This document shows, piece by piece, positions 45,101 to 53,884 of a stretch of DNA of 64,000 bases. The stretch's first letter is position 1. Every line of letters begins with the position of its first letter. The position numbers and the translations under genes are program-made. The notes under the pieces are model-generated. The model made no database searches and was not told the origin of the DNA. It saw only the letters and a list, made by a program, of their open reading frames with translations. The stretch is from Bradyrhizobium iriomotense (GTDB taxonomy: Bacteria; Pseudomonadota; Alphaproteobacteria; Rhizobiales; Xanthobacteraceae): contig NZ_JAFCLP010000001.1 in the NCBI RefSeq assembly GCF_018129405.1, forward strand, positions 930,001 through 994,000, written 5' to 3'.

Positions 45101-45189
45101 CCTAAAGCGCGATGGCTCGCGCTTTAGCTCCTTGTTTGCGCATGATCTTTCCGGAAAACCGCTACGCACTTTTCCGGATCATGCTTTAG
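45101..45189. repeat. family C repeat copy 3, overlapping a stop codon
   Basis: AAAGCGCGATGGCTCGCGCTTT forms a first stem. GCATGATCTTTCCGGAAAAC and CACTTTTCCGGATCATGC form the second. The stop codon of the DnaJ-like gene (45186-45188) lies within the last bases. Confidence 0.8.
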
Positions 45190-46151
45190 CCAAGCCCGCT
45201 ACGTGGATTGTAGGGGTGTTGGTCCCGCCACTTCTCCATCAATGCTTCAAGCTCGGCGTCGTTCCCGTCCGGTAGCATAATCCTGATGGTCACCAAGAGA
45301 TCCCCGGTTCCACCAGATTTCGGCAAGCCCTTACCCTTGAGACGGAAGGTCCGGCCGCTGGAGGTGTTCTTGGGGACCGACAGCTCCACGGCATTGCCGA
45401 GGGTGGGCACGCGGACCTTGGCCCCGAGCACCGCCTCATAGAGCGTGACCGGCAGGTCGATCCTGAGGTCTGAACCCTCGACCTTGAAGAACGGGTGCGG
45501 CGCGATGCTGATGGTGATCAGGAGATCGCCGGGCGCATGGCCCTGGGCGCTCTCGCCCTGCCCCCGCAGCCGGATCTGCTGGCCCTCGGTGACGCCGGCC
45601 GGGATCTTGACGTTGAGCTCCTTGCCGGTCGGCAGCCGGACACGCTTCTCGCCACCCTTGACCGCCTCTTCCAGCGAGACGGACATGGCAACGTTGACGT
45701 CGAGATCGAGCCCGATCCCGCCGGTGTCGAATTCGAACTGGGCACCGCCGCCGGCCCCGGGGCGCGCACCGCGCATCCCGCCGCCGAACATGCTGTTGAG
45801 GATGTCCTCGAACGCGCCGCCGCCGCCCGGGCCGCCCGCACCGCCACTCCGGAACGTATAGCTCTCGAACCCGCCGGGACCCGCGCGACCGCGCGGCCCG
45901 CCGCCGCCCGGAAAGCCCTGGAAGCGCGGCTTGCCCTCGGCGTCGATCTCGCCGCGGTCGAACTGCTTGCGCTTGTCCTCGTCGCCGATGATCTCGTTGG
46001 CCGAGTTGATCTCGGAGAAGCGCTCGGCAGCCTTCGGGTCGCCCTTGTTGCTGTCGGGATGATGCTTCTTGGCAAGCTTGCGATAGGCGCTCTTGATCGC
46101 GGCAGCGTTGGCGCTCCGCGGCACCCCCAAGACCTCATAGGGGTCGCGCAT
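45186..46151 (-). CDS. DnaJ-like co-chaperone without zinc finger (CbpA type)
   Basis: The 321-residue protein has a J domain with the HPD motif (KLAKKHHPDSNKGD) at residues 1-70 and a Gly/Phe-rich linker (FQGFPGGGGPRGRAGPGGF). Two C-terminal substrate-binding beta domains follow, with GEKRVRLPTGKELNVKIPAG. There are no CXXCXGXG repeats, so it is a class B protein like CbpA. It would stimulate DnaK. The start has AAGGAGA upstream. Confidence 0.93.
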   Translation of the reverse strand: MRDPYEVLGVPRSANAAAIKSAYRKLAKKHHPDSNKGDPKAAERFSEINSANEIIGDEDKRKQFDRGEIDAEGKPRFQGFPGGGGPRGRAGPGGFESYTFRSGGAGGPGGGGAFEDILNSMFGGGMRGARPGAGGGAQFEFDTGGIGLDLDVNVAMSVSLEEAVKGGEKRVRLPTGKELNVKIPAGVTEGQQIRLRGQGESAQGHAPGDLLITISIAPHPFFKVEGSDLRIDLPVTLYEAVLGAKVRVPTLGNAVELSVPKNTSSGRTFRLKGKGLPKSGGTGDLLVTIRIMLPDGNDAELEALMEKWRDQHPYNPRSGLG

Positions 46152-46260
46152 CCGTCACGTCTCCTTCAAGAATTCGAATTGTCTAAAGGGCTCCCCGCCC
46201 CACCTGCGATCCATGTGGGGAGAGAGTGGCATTTTTGCAACTAGGGGCGCGCGCCGAATC

Positions 46261-46668
46261 CTAGCTCCGCCACGGCTTTAGCGTATGAATCTCCCAACGG
46301 CCACGACTGCTTTGGCAGCCGGCGCCCTGGAGCCAGCTTTCCGTGCTCCCGTTGACGTAGCTCGCCAGGAAATCGCGGCACTTGCGGCCGTCCTCGGCGG
46401 CATAGGACTGCGCGATCGGTGTCACCGATCCCCGCGCCCCTGTCTCCGGGTTCTCCCAGTGCTGGCTGGAATCCTTGTCGCCCTTGCTCAGCACGTCGGT
46501 GGCGGCGTTGCGGGCGAAAGCGAGATCGGTCTCCGTCGGCGCGGCGTCTTTCGCCGGCCGCACGATCGAGCCGGTGAGGTCGCTGTCCTCGGCCTTGGCA
46601 TAGGCACTCTTGTCACCGCGGGAGAAGCTGCAGCCGCCGGCGCCCAGCCCGATCAGAATGATCGTCAT
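46261..46668 (-). CDS. RT0821/Lpp0805-type surface lipoprotein
   Basis: The protein has 135 residues from ATG 46668. The lipobox LGAGGC is at residues 8-13, followed by a region rich in charged residues and a C-terminal domain with CRDFLASYVNGSTESWLQGA and CQSSRGRWEIH, as in the outer-membrane surface antigen family. The N-terminal leader from this start has no positive residue, so a start further upstream in the same frame (up to 46824) is possible. That extension overlaps the divergent pdxH gene region. Confidence 0.75.
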   Translation of the reverse strand: MTIILIGLGAGGCSFSRGDKSAYAKAEDSDLTGSIVRPAKDAAPTETDLAFARNAATDVLSKGDKDSSQHWENPETGARGSVTPIAQSYAAEDGRKCRDFLASYVNGSTESWLQGAGCQSSRGRWEIHTLKPWRS

Positions 46669-46781
46669 GACAAGGCCGGACGGCCGGATCGCCGATAGGC
46701 CAACGCGTCCCCATGCCCTATATAGGGCGGTAGCGGACAACAACGCGTTTTGGGCCGCGGGACGCAATTCGGACTCCAGAC

Positions 46782-47423
46782 ATGACCGACACGACCTCGA
46801 TGAAACACCAGACACCCTTAACATCCGGTGATTTCACCGCCGCCGACGAGCCTTTTGCGCTGTTCGAGGCCTGGCTGAACGAGGCGATCAAGAGCGAGCC
46901 GAACGATCCGAATGCCATGGCGCTCGCAACCGTCGATCCCGATGGGCTGCCCGATGTTCGCATGGTGCTGATGAAAGGCTTCGATACCGAGGGTTTTGTC
47001 TTCTACAGCCACATCGCCAGCCAGAAAGGCCGCGAACTCGCCGCAAATCCTAAGGCAGCGTTACTTTTTCACTGGAAGTCGCTGCGCCGTCAGGTCCGCA
47101 TCCGCGGCAACGTTACGCCGGTGACCGACGCGGAGGCCGATGCCTATTTCGCGACGCGGCCGAAGCAAGCCCAGATCGGCGCCTGGGCGAGCAAGCAGTC
47201 CGAGCCGCTGGAGAGTCGCTTCGCCTTCGAGCAGGCCATCGCCAAGGTCGCGGCCAGATATGTCATCGGCGAGGTCCCGCGGCCGCCGGGCTGGAGCGGC
47301 TGGCGCATCGCGCCGCTCCGCATCGAGTTCTGGCACGACCGCCCATTCCGTCTGCACGACCGCATCGAATTTCGTCGTGACGCCGCCGGCCAGCCATGGT
47401 CCAAGACGCGGATGTATCCTTGA
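46782..47423 (+). CDS. pdxH: pyridoxamine 5'-phosphate oxidase
   Basis: This 213-residue protein shows the PNPOx motifs [40 protein letters not shown] and the C-terminal [21 protein letters not shown]. It uses FMN to oxidise pyridoxine or pyridoxamine phosphate to pyridoxal phosphate. The next gene is an SDR 41 bases downstream, possibly in the same transcript. Confidence 0.95.
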   Translation: MTDTTSMKHQTPLTSGDFTAADEPFALFEAWLNEAIKSEPNDPNAMALATVDPDGLPDVRMVLMKGFDTEGFVFYSHIASQKGRELAANPKAALLFHWKSLRRQVRIRGNVTPVTDAEADAYFATRPKQAQIGAWASKQSEPLESRFAFEQAIAKVAARYVIGEVPRPPGWSGWRIAPLRIEFWHDRPFRLHDRIEFRRDAAGQPWSKTRMYP

Positions 47424-47464
47424 GCCTTGTGAGCCTCGTCTCTAGCTTTGAGCCGACCTGAAAG

Positions 47465-48223
47465 ATGTCCATGCCGCATTCGTCCAACCTGCCGCGTCGT
47501 ACGCTGCTCCTGACCGGGGCGAGCCGCGGCATTGGCCACGCCACCGTGATCCGCTTCTCCTCGGCGGGCTGGCGGGTCATCACCTGCTCGCGGCATCCGT
47601 TTCCTGAGGATTGCCCCTGGGATGCGGGACCAGAGGACCACATCCAGGTCGACCTCGGCGACCCCAAGGACACCGCGCGTGCCATCACGGAAATCCGCCG
47701 CCGCCTCGAAGGTGGCACGCTGCATGCGCTGGTCAACAACGCCGCGATCTCGCCGAAGGGCCCCGGCGGCTCGCGGCTCGGCTCGGTCGACACCGAGCTG
47801 GACACCTGGACGCATGTCTTCCACGTCAACTTCTTCGCGCCGATCATGATCGCGCGCGGACTGATCGATGAATTGAAGGCGGCCAAGGGTTCGGTCGTGA
47901 ACGTCACCTCGATCGCGGGCTCGCGCGTGCATCCCTTCGCGGGCGCTGCCTATGCCACCTCGAAGGCAGCTCTCGCCGCGCTGACGCGCGAGATGGCTTC
48001 CGACTTCGGCCGCGTCGGCGTGCGCGTCAATGCGATCGCGCCCGGCGAGATCGACACATCGATCCTGTCGCCGGGTACCGAGAAGATCGTCGATCAGCAG
48101 ATCCCGATGCACCGCCTCGGCACGCCCGACGAGGTCGCCAAGATCATCTATGTGCTGTGCACGGACACCAGTTCTTACGTCAACGGCGCCGAGATCCACA
48201 TCAACGGCGGCCAGCACGTGTAA
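47465..48223 (+). CDS. short-chain dehydrogenase/reductase
   Basis: The protein has 252 residues. The cofactor motif LTGASRGIGHATVIRF is at the N-terminus. The catalytic set is NNAAIS, the Ser in VVNVTSIAGSR and YATSKAALAAL, and the C-terminus GAEIHINGGQHV is typical. The enzyme is a complete classical SDR. The substrate is unknown. Confidence 0.93.
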   Translation: MSMPHSSNLPRRTLLLTGASRGIGHATVIRFSSAGWRVITCSRHPFPEDCPWDAGPEDHIQVDLGDPKDTARAITEIRRRLEGGTLHALVNNAAISPKGPGGSRLGSVDTELDTWTHVFHVNFFAPIMIARGLIDELKAAKGSVVNVTSIAGSRVHPFAGAAYATSKAALAALTREMASDFGRVGVRVNAIAPGEIDTSILSPGTEKIVDQQIPMHRLGTPDEVAKIIYVLCTDTSSYVNGAEIHINGGQHV

Positions 48224-48231
48224 GCGTCACT

Positions 48232-48330
48232 GTCATTCCGGGGCGATGCGAAGCATCGAGCTATGGTGCGCAATTGCGCACCTGAGAATCTCGAGATTCC
48301 GGATTCGCCCTCAGGGCGCTCCGGAATGAC
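48232..48330. repeat. family A repeat copy 3
   Basis: GTCATTCCGGGGCGATGCGA at the left end and GCTCCGGAATGAC at the right. The internal palindrome TGCGCAATTGCGCA is as in copy 1. Confidence 0.85.
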
Positions 48331-48432
48331 GGGTGAACTGGAAATTTGAATTTGCCGCAGCTTGAGACGGAAGCAAGGCGATCCAGACAACGCCGCCGCA
48401 AGACCTGGATCGCCCGCCCTTCCTTCCGTTCC

Positions 48433-48666
48433 TCAATCGACTCGAATCCGACGCGACCGATCGCGCAGTCTTGGAGCTGAAGCACTTGGAGCTCCGGCAT
48501 TGAAAGCGGTCGAGCAGTCGTCGTCGTTCTCGCCATCGAGCAGCGGAGCACCACAGTGCCGGCACAGGCGTGCCGACATCGACGACGCCTTGCCGCTCGC
48601 CAGGACCTGACGATAGTTCGCCAGATCGATGACGTTGCGGGGCGACGTTATGTGTTTTTCAACCAT
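48433..48666 (-). CDS. small conserved-looking protein with a CXXC motif
   Basis: This 77-residue protein starts at an ATG with GAGGAAC upstream. The middle contains CRHCGAPLLDGENDDDC, which looks like a zinc-ribbon half with a late third Cys. The N-terminus (NVIDLANYRQVLASG) may be a helix. No family is recognised. It lies in the gap between the SDR and corA, on the corA strand. Confidence 0.55.
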   Translation of the reverse strand: MVEKHITSPRNVIDLANYRQVLASGKASSMSARLCRHCGAPLLDGENDDDCSTAFNAGAPSASAPRLRDRSRRIRVD

Positions 48667-48871
48667 GGTTGTTCCTCGCGGCTACGCACTACTTATCGCA
48701 GACAAGTTTCGCGCAAACGTTCAGCCCACCGCTCAAATTTTACCGGAGGAATTGGGGCAGCAAATACGCATCACCGCGACGCCACAAACTCGCTCTATTC
48801 TGCGACACGATGCGCCGTGTCTCTGCGACCGGCGTAAGGTCTCGGTAGCTATTTTCCGAGAGCGGGAGCGA

Positions 48872-49849
48872 TCACAGCCACTTCTTCCACTTGAAGATCC
48901 AGTACGGGACGATGGCGGCGATCAGCATCATCACCAGCGCCATCGGATAGCCGTGGACCCATTCGAGTTCCGGCATCGCCTTGAAGTTCATGCCGTAGAC
49001 CGAGGCGATCAGCGTCGGCGGCATCAGGACAACGGCCATGACCGAAAACAGCTTGATGATGTTGTTCTGCTCGAGATTGACGACGCCGAGCATGGCGTCG
49101 AGCACGAAGGTGATCTTGTTGGAGAGATAGGAGGCGTGGTCGGTCAGCGAGGCCACGTCGCGCTGCATCGTCTTGAGCTGCTCGCGCATGTCCTTGGACC
49201 ATTTCACGCCCTCGACCACAGCGGACAGGAACGTCACCACGCGGCCAATCGAGACCAGGCTCTCGCGAACCTTGGAGGTCAAGTCGCCCTTGCGGCCGAT
49301 CGAGATCAGGATCTGGGAATATTGCTTGGCGTGGCCGTGGCGTTCGCTCTCGGGCTCGAAGATGTCGTGGCTGACCTGGTCGATCTCGGCGCCGCAGCGC
49401 TCCAGAATGTCGGCGCAGCGGTCGATCACGGCGTCCAGCAGTTCCATCAGCACCATCTCGCCGGTGATGGACGGCGTGCAGGAGCGGGCCAGCTTGGCCT
49501 CGACCAGCGCGAACGGCTTCGGCAGGTCGTAGCGCACCGTCACCAGGCGATGGTCGCCCAGGATGAAGGTCACTGCCGTGGTCCGGGGCATGTCGGTATC
49601 GGAGTGGCACATCAGCGTCGCGGTCATGTAGCGCGCGCCGTTCTCGATATAGAGGCGGCTGGAGATCTCGATCTCCTGCATGTCTTCCCGGGTCGGGATG
49701 GCGATGCCCGCAAGCCGCTCCACGGCCTTGTCCTCGGCGGCCGAGGGGTTGGAGAGGTCGATCCAGACCGCATTCTCCGGCAGCGCCGTGAGATCCTCGA
49801 TGACCGCCTTCTTGAGCGAGGACTCGGAGGGAACAAACACCGAAAACAT
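48872..49849 (-). CDS. corA: CorA-type magnesium/cobalt transporter
   Basis: This 325-residue protein has the diagnostic YGMNF motif at the end of the first membrane helix (SVYGMNFKAMPELEWVHGYP) and a second helix at the C-terminus followed by a Lys/Trp-rich end. The long cytoplasmic N-terminal domain is usual. It forms a pentameric channel for divalent cations. Confidence 0.95.
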   Translation of the reverse strand: MFSVFVPSESSLKKAVIEDLTALPENAVWIDLSNPSAAEDKAVERLAGIAIPTREDMQEIEISSRLYIENGARYMTATLMCHSDTDMPRTTAVTFILGDHRLVTVRYDLPKPFALVEAKLARSCTPSITGEMVLMELLDAVIDRCADILERCGAEIDQVSHDIFEPESERHGHAKQYSQILISIGRKGDLTSKVRESLVSIGRVVTFLSAVVEGVKWSKDMREQLKTMQRDVASLTDHASYLSNKITFVLDAMLGVVNLEQNNIIKLFSVMAVVLMPPTLIASVYGMNFKAMPELEWVHGYPMALVMMLIAAIVPYWIFKWKKWL

Positions 49850-50176
49850 GACAACTCCAGAGACCCTGCGACAGAATGACAGCCTTTAGCGCGATTCTGG
49901 CAGGTTCACGATGACAACAACATTAACGGAGGGTTTGCATTTGTGGCGCTACTGTGGCGCAAAATCGACAGTCCGGACCCCCCCTTTGCCAAAAAACCCC
50001 CATAGCGTGGCAAAACTTGCGGCAGAAAAGCCACAGCTTGGCTCTCGCAGCGCGGGAAAAGGCCTTCAGCGCTGGAATTGTGGCAGATTTCAACGATAAT
50101 GGGACCAACGGAGTCGAGGAACTTAGGCGGTAAGCTCAGGCCTTCCGCACGGTATTGTTTTGATTGGAACCAAACC
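49850..50176. promoter_or_regulatory. divergent gap between corA and the L,D-transpeptidase
   Basis: This 327-base gap has no gene. TGTGGCGC occurs twice at an 11-base spacing (49942-49949 and 49953-49960), and related GTGGCA sequences occur at about 50008 and 50093. A run of seven C lies at about 49979-49985. Confidence 0.35.
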
Positions 50177-50863
50177 ATGTCGTCGCTGAAAGTTAAGTTG
50201 GGAATTTTGGCCGCGGGCCTGATGCTGTCGGGCTGCATGCAGGCCACGCATTTCGAGGCGACCGACACCAAGGCATTCAAGCCGAAGGACAAGGAACTCC
50301 TTGCCAAGGTTCGGTATGAGAACACCCCGGTTGCTGAGCCGTTCCGCCGCGCCATCGTCGAGTATCACCGCAAGGAATCGCCGGGCTCGATCGTGGTCGA
50401 TTCCGACAATCACTACCTCTATTACGTGCTCGATGGCGGCAAGGCGATCCGCTACGGCATCACCGTCGGTGAAGAGGCCATGGCCTGGTCGGGCATTGCC
50501 AAGGTCGGCAGCATGACCGAGTGGCCGGCCTGGCACCCGACCCCGGGCGAGATTTCGCGCCTGGGCGTTCCGACCTATGTCGCCCCGGGTCCGGACAATC
50601 CGATGGGGTCCCGCGCGATGTATCTCTACTCGGGCGGCAAGGACACGCTGTTCCGCATCCACGGCACCAACCAGCCGGAATATATCGGCGCCTCGATCTC
50701 GTCGGGCTGCATCCGCCTGACCAACGAGGACGCGATCGACCTCTATAACCGGGTCAAAGTCGGCACCATCGTCGTGGTGCTCGAGCCCAAGCATGGCGAC
50801 TCGCCCTACAATTCGCGGCTGGCGCTCGGCGGCAGCGGCACGGGCCAGGCGGGCAGCTACTGA
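50177..50863 (+). CDS. L,D-transpeptidase lipoprotein (YkuD domain)
   Basis: This 228-residue protein has a lipoprotein signal with lipobox LSGC at residues 18-21. The YkuD domain has FRIHGTNQPEYIGASISSGC followed by IRLTNED, giving the catalytic His and Cys. It would form 3-3 cross-links in peptidoglycan or attach proteins to the wall. A C-terminal Gly/Ser-rich tail follows. It is convergent with the extensin-like gene, sharing a terminator. Confidence 0.92.
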   Translation: MSSLKVKLGILAAGLMLSGCMQATHFEATDTKAFKPKDKELLAKVRYENTPVAEPFRRAIVEYHRKESPGSIVVDSDNHYLYYVLDGGKAIRYGITVGEEAMAWSGIAKVGSMTEWPAWHPTPGEISRLGVPTYVAPGPDNPMGSRAMYLYSGGKDTLFRIHGTNQPEYIGASISSGCIRLTNEDAIDLYNRVKVGTIVVVLEPKHGDSPYNSRLALGGSGTGQAGSY

Positions 50864-50886
50864 TCGCCTCCTGATCTCTGAAATCC

Positions 50887-50917
50887 AAAAGCGCCGGTCT
50901 TACCGGCGCTTTTTTGT
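50887..50917 (+). terminator. intrinsic terminator after the L,D-transpeptidase, overlapping the extensin gene end
   Basis: AAAAGCGCCGGT and ACCGGCGCTTTT form a stem with a three-base loop and a T-tract. The stem covers the last codons and stop (50900) of the convergent gene, so it may end transcription in both directions. Confidence 0.85.
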
Positions 50918-51982
50918 TGCCGGCTTGTGCGGCTGAGCCTTCTTCACGGGTGTCGACTTGTCCTCAGGCGGAGAGGATTTCTCGGCCGCCTCGTCATCAG
51001 CCCCTTCCTTTGCCTCAGGCTTGGCCGCGACCTCGCGCGGCGGCGCCTCCTCGGGGCGCTCCGCCGGCAAGAGCGGGGCAACCTGCGGCAAGGGATCCCA
51101 GACATTCCACTGGCAGATCCGGTAGTCGTTGCGCCGCTGCGCGAGATCAAGGTGGATGTGGTCCTCGTGGTACCAGTCCGAGCCCGGCCCGAGCACGGTG
51201 GAGAAGCGTGTGCAGACCGAATGCAGCACGCGCTCGCGCACATCGCGCGAGATGGTGCGGTCGGTGAGGCCGATCGACTGCCCGTTGGCGAGCTTGATGG
51301 CGCGGACGTCGAGGGCGTTGGCCTTGCCGTGCTCGGACAGCATTGCACCAACGATGCGGTTGCGGCCCCGGCACTCGAAGCTGTCGAAATTGTCGAGATC
51401 GCTGATGGTCGAACCGAGGCTCGCGGCCAGCGGCACCATGTCCTTGCGCACCCAGTCCGCGATCGCGGAGGCCATGGTGCAGCGGAGGATCGCCGCCGGC
51501 TTCACCGTCACCTTGCGCTTGTCCGGCAGCACGATGGCCTCCAGCCGCACCAGGTCCTCGCCGCCGCAGGCGCCGGGGCCGCGGATATCGGGAATGGACG
51601 GCGCGACCGCGATGTCTTCGGTCAGCGCGAGGCGGCAGGCCGAGAGCTGCTTCTCCGGCGGCGGCGCAGCCTCGGCGGGCTTGGTATCACCCGGCTTGTC
51701 CGGGGACGGCTTGCCCTCCGCCTCCGGCGGGGCCTCGTCGGATGCTTTCGGGGCCTCCTCGGGGCGCGGTTTCGGGAGCGGGATCCTGGCGGAATGAACC
51801 CTCGCACGCGGCCGCGGTGCACCAAGACCAAAGATATCGAACGGCGCAGCATATTTTCGCGCCTCTGCCCGCTCCGTCAGCACAAGCGACAGCCCCAGCG
51901 CGACGGTAACCATTGCCGCACCGGCGGACATATAGCCGCGACAAGACCATTTGCGGCGAAAGTCCGGCAGGCTAAAATTCAT
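50900..51982 (-). CDS. extensin-like domain protein
   Basis: The 360-residue protein has an N-terminal membrane segment or signal (AGAAMVTVALGLSLVLTERAEA), a Pro/Glu/Lys-rich linker, and an extensin-like C-terminal domain. That domain has SACRLALTEDI, GPGACGG, CRGRNRIVGAMLSEHGKANA and DWYHEDHIHLDL; the His and Asp pattern is like that of peptidases. The tail is charged and Lys-rich. It is probably a cell-wall or periplasmic enzyme of unknown substrate. The start at 51982 is chosen over 52012. Confidence 0.88.
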   Translation of the reverse strand: MNFSLPDFRRKWSCRGYMSAGAAMVTVALGLSLVLTERAEARKYAAPFDIFGLGAPRPRARVHSARIPLPKPRPEEAPKASDEAPPEAEGKPSPDKPGDTKPAEAAPPPEKQLSACRLALTEDIAVAPSIPDIRGPGACGGEDLVRLEAIVLPDKRKVTVKPAAILRCTMASAIADWVRKDMVPLAASLGSTISDLDNFDSFECRGRNRIVGAMLSEHGKANALDVRAIKLANGQSIGLTDRTISRDVRERVLHSVCTRFSTVLGPGSDWYHEDHIHLDLAQRRNDYRICQWNVWDPLPQVAPLLPAERPEEAPPREVAAKPEAKEGADDEAAEKSSPPEDKSTPVKKAQPHKPATKKRR

Positions 51983-52047
51983 GACAATTCTTTGGCCCAA
52001 CGCTGAGAGCAAAAACGCGCCCAGCGACTTCTCGGAGGAACGTCGGA

Positions 52048-53676
52048 ATGCTTGGTTTGATGCAAGACTGGCCCCTGCTCTGCCACCGGATCATCGAACA
52101 CGCCGCCAGGATTCATGGCAAGCAGGAGGTGGTCACGCGATCGGTCGAGGGACCGATCCATCGCACCACCTACGGCGAAATCCACAAGCGCGCGCTCAAG
52201 GTCTCGCAGATGCTGGAGCGCGACGGCATCGAACTCGGCGACCGCGTTGCCACGATCGCCTGGAACACCTGGCGCCATCTCGAGGTGTGGTACGGCATCA
52301 TGGGCATCGGCGCCATCTGCCATACCGTCAATCCCCGCCTTTTCCCCGAGCAGATCGCCTGGATCATCAACCATGCGCAGGACCGCATCGTGATGACCGA
52401 CATCACCTTCGTTCCGGTCCTGGAGAAGATCGCCGACAAGCTGGAAAGCGTGGAGCGCTACATCGTGCTCACCGACAAGGCGCATATGCCGCAGACCACG
52501 CTCAAGAATGCGGTGGCCTACGAGGACTGGATTGCGCAGGCCGACGGCAAATTCAAATGGAAGGACTTTGACGAGAACACGGCGGCCGCGATGTGCTACA
52601 CGTCGGGCACCACGGGCGATCCGAAGGGCGTGCTGTACTCGCATCGCTCCAACGTGCTGCACGCGCTGATGGCCAACAATGTCGACGCGCTCGGCACCAG
52701 CGCCTCCGAGGCGATGCTGCCGGTGGTGCCGCTGTTCCACGCCAACAGCTGGGGCATCGCCTTCTCCGCGCCCTCGCAGGGCACCAAGCTGGTCATGCCC
52801 GGCGCCAAGCTCGACGGCGCCTCGGTCTACGAGCTGCTCTCGACCGAGAAGGTGACGCACACCGCGGGCGTGCCCACGGTGTGGCTGATGCTGCTCCAGC
52901 ACATGGCCGCCAACAATCTGAAGCTGCCGGACCTGAAGATGGTGATCTGCGGCGGCTCGGCGATGCCACGCTCGATGATCAAGGCCTTCCTCGACATGGG
53001 CTCGAACGTCCGCCACGCCTGGGGCATGACCGAGATGAGCCCGATCGGCAGCGTCGCGGCGCTGAAGCCGCCGTTCCAGAACGCAACCGGCGACGCCAAG
53101 CTCGACGTGCTGCAGATGCAGGGCTATGCCCCCTTCGGGGTGCAGATGAAGATCACCGACGATGCCGGCAAGGAGCTGCCCTGGGACGGCAAGACCTTTG
53201 GCCGGCTCAAGGTCTCCGGCCCCGCCGTCGCCAAGGCCTATTACCACGTCGACGCCAACATCCTCGACGAGGAAGGCTTCTTCGACACCGGCGACGTCTC
53301 GACCATCGACGAGGCCGGCTACATGCGGATCACCGACCGATCCAAGGACGTGATCAAGTCCGGCGGCGAGTGGATTTCCTCGATCGACCTCGAAAACCTC
53401 GCGGTCGGCCATCCCGCCGTGGCGGAAGCCGCCGTGATCGGCGTGTTCCACCCCAAATGGGACGAGCGGCCGCTCCTGATCGTGCAGCTCAAGCAGGGCC
53501 AGCAGGCCACGCGCGAGGACATCCTGAAGTTCATGGATGGCAAGATCGCCAAATGGTGGATGCCCGACGACGTCGCCTTCGTGGACGGCATCCCGCACAC
53601 CGCCACCGGCAAGATCCTGAAGACGGCGCTGCGCGACCAATTTAGGGATTACCGCTTCCCGAACGCGGCGGCGTAG
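52048..53676 (+). CDS. acyl-CoA ligase (long-chain / DmdB-like)
   Basis: This 542-residue AMP-binding protein has the P-loop motif CYTSGTTGDPKGVLYSHRS, then WGMTEMSPIG and the TGDVSTIDEAGYMRITDRSKD hinge region. The catalytic Lys is in TATGKILKTALRD. It activates a carboxylic acid with ATP and CoA. The sequence resembles 3-methylmercaptopropionyl-CoA ligase and medium/long-chain ligases; which one applies is not clear. The start has GGAGGAAC upstream. Confidence 0.93.
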   Translation: MLGLMQDWPLLCHRIIEHAARIHGKQEVVTRSVEGPIHRTTYGEIHKRALKVSQMLERDGIELGDRVATIAWNTWRHLEVWYGIMGIGAICHTVNPRLFPEQIAWIINHAQDRIVMTDITFVPVLEKIADKLESVERYIVLTDKAHMPQTTLKNAVAYEDWIAQADGKFKWKDFDENTAAAMCYTSGTTGDPKGVLYSHRSNVLHALMANNVDALGTSASEAMLPVVPLFHANSWGIAFSAPSQGTKLVMPGAKLDGASVYELLSTEKVTHTAGVPTVWLMLLQHMAANNLKLPDLKMVICGGSAMPRSMIKAFLDMGSNVRHAWGMTEMSPIGSVAALKPPFQNATGDAKLDVLQMQGYAPFGVQMKITDDAGKELPWDGKTFGRLKVSGPAVAKAYYHVDANILDEEGFFDTGDVSTIDEAGYMRITDRSKDVIKSGGEWISSIDLENLAVGHPAVAEAAVIGVFHPKWDERPLLIVQLKQGQQATREDILKFMDGKIAKWWMPDDVAFVDGIPHTATGKILKTALRDQFRDYRFPNAAA

Positions 53677-53690
53677 GCCGCCGCTCGAAA

Positions 53691-53770
53691 GTCATTCCGG
53701 GGCGATGCGAAGCATCGAACCCGGAATCTCGAGATTCCGGGTTCGGCTCTTTGAGCCGCCCCGGAATGAC
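53691..53770. repeat. family A repeat copy 4
   Basis: GTCATTCCGGGGCGATGCGA and GCCCCGGAATGAC flank the palindrome CCCGGAATCTCGAGATTCCG. It starts 15 bases after the ligase stop. Confidence 0.87.
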
Positions 53771-53884
53771 GGGCCGTAACAGTCCGGTCTCCCTTGAATT
53801 TGCCGCGGCTCCGTGGTCTCAACGGCCTATCGTCGCGCCAGATCGGCCGGCACCGCCTCCAAGACCCCGGCAGAGCTTCACCCG

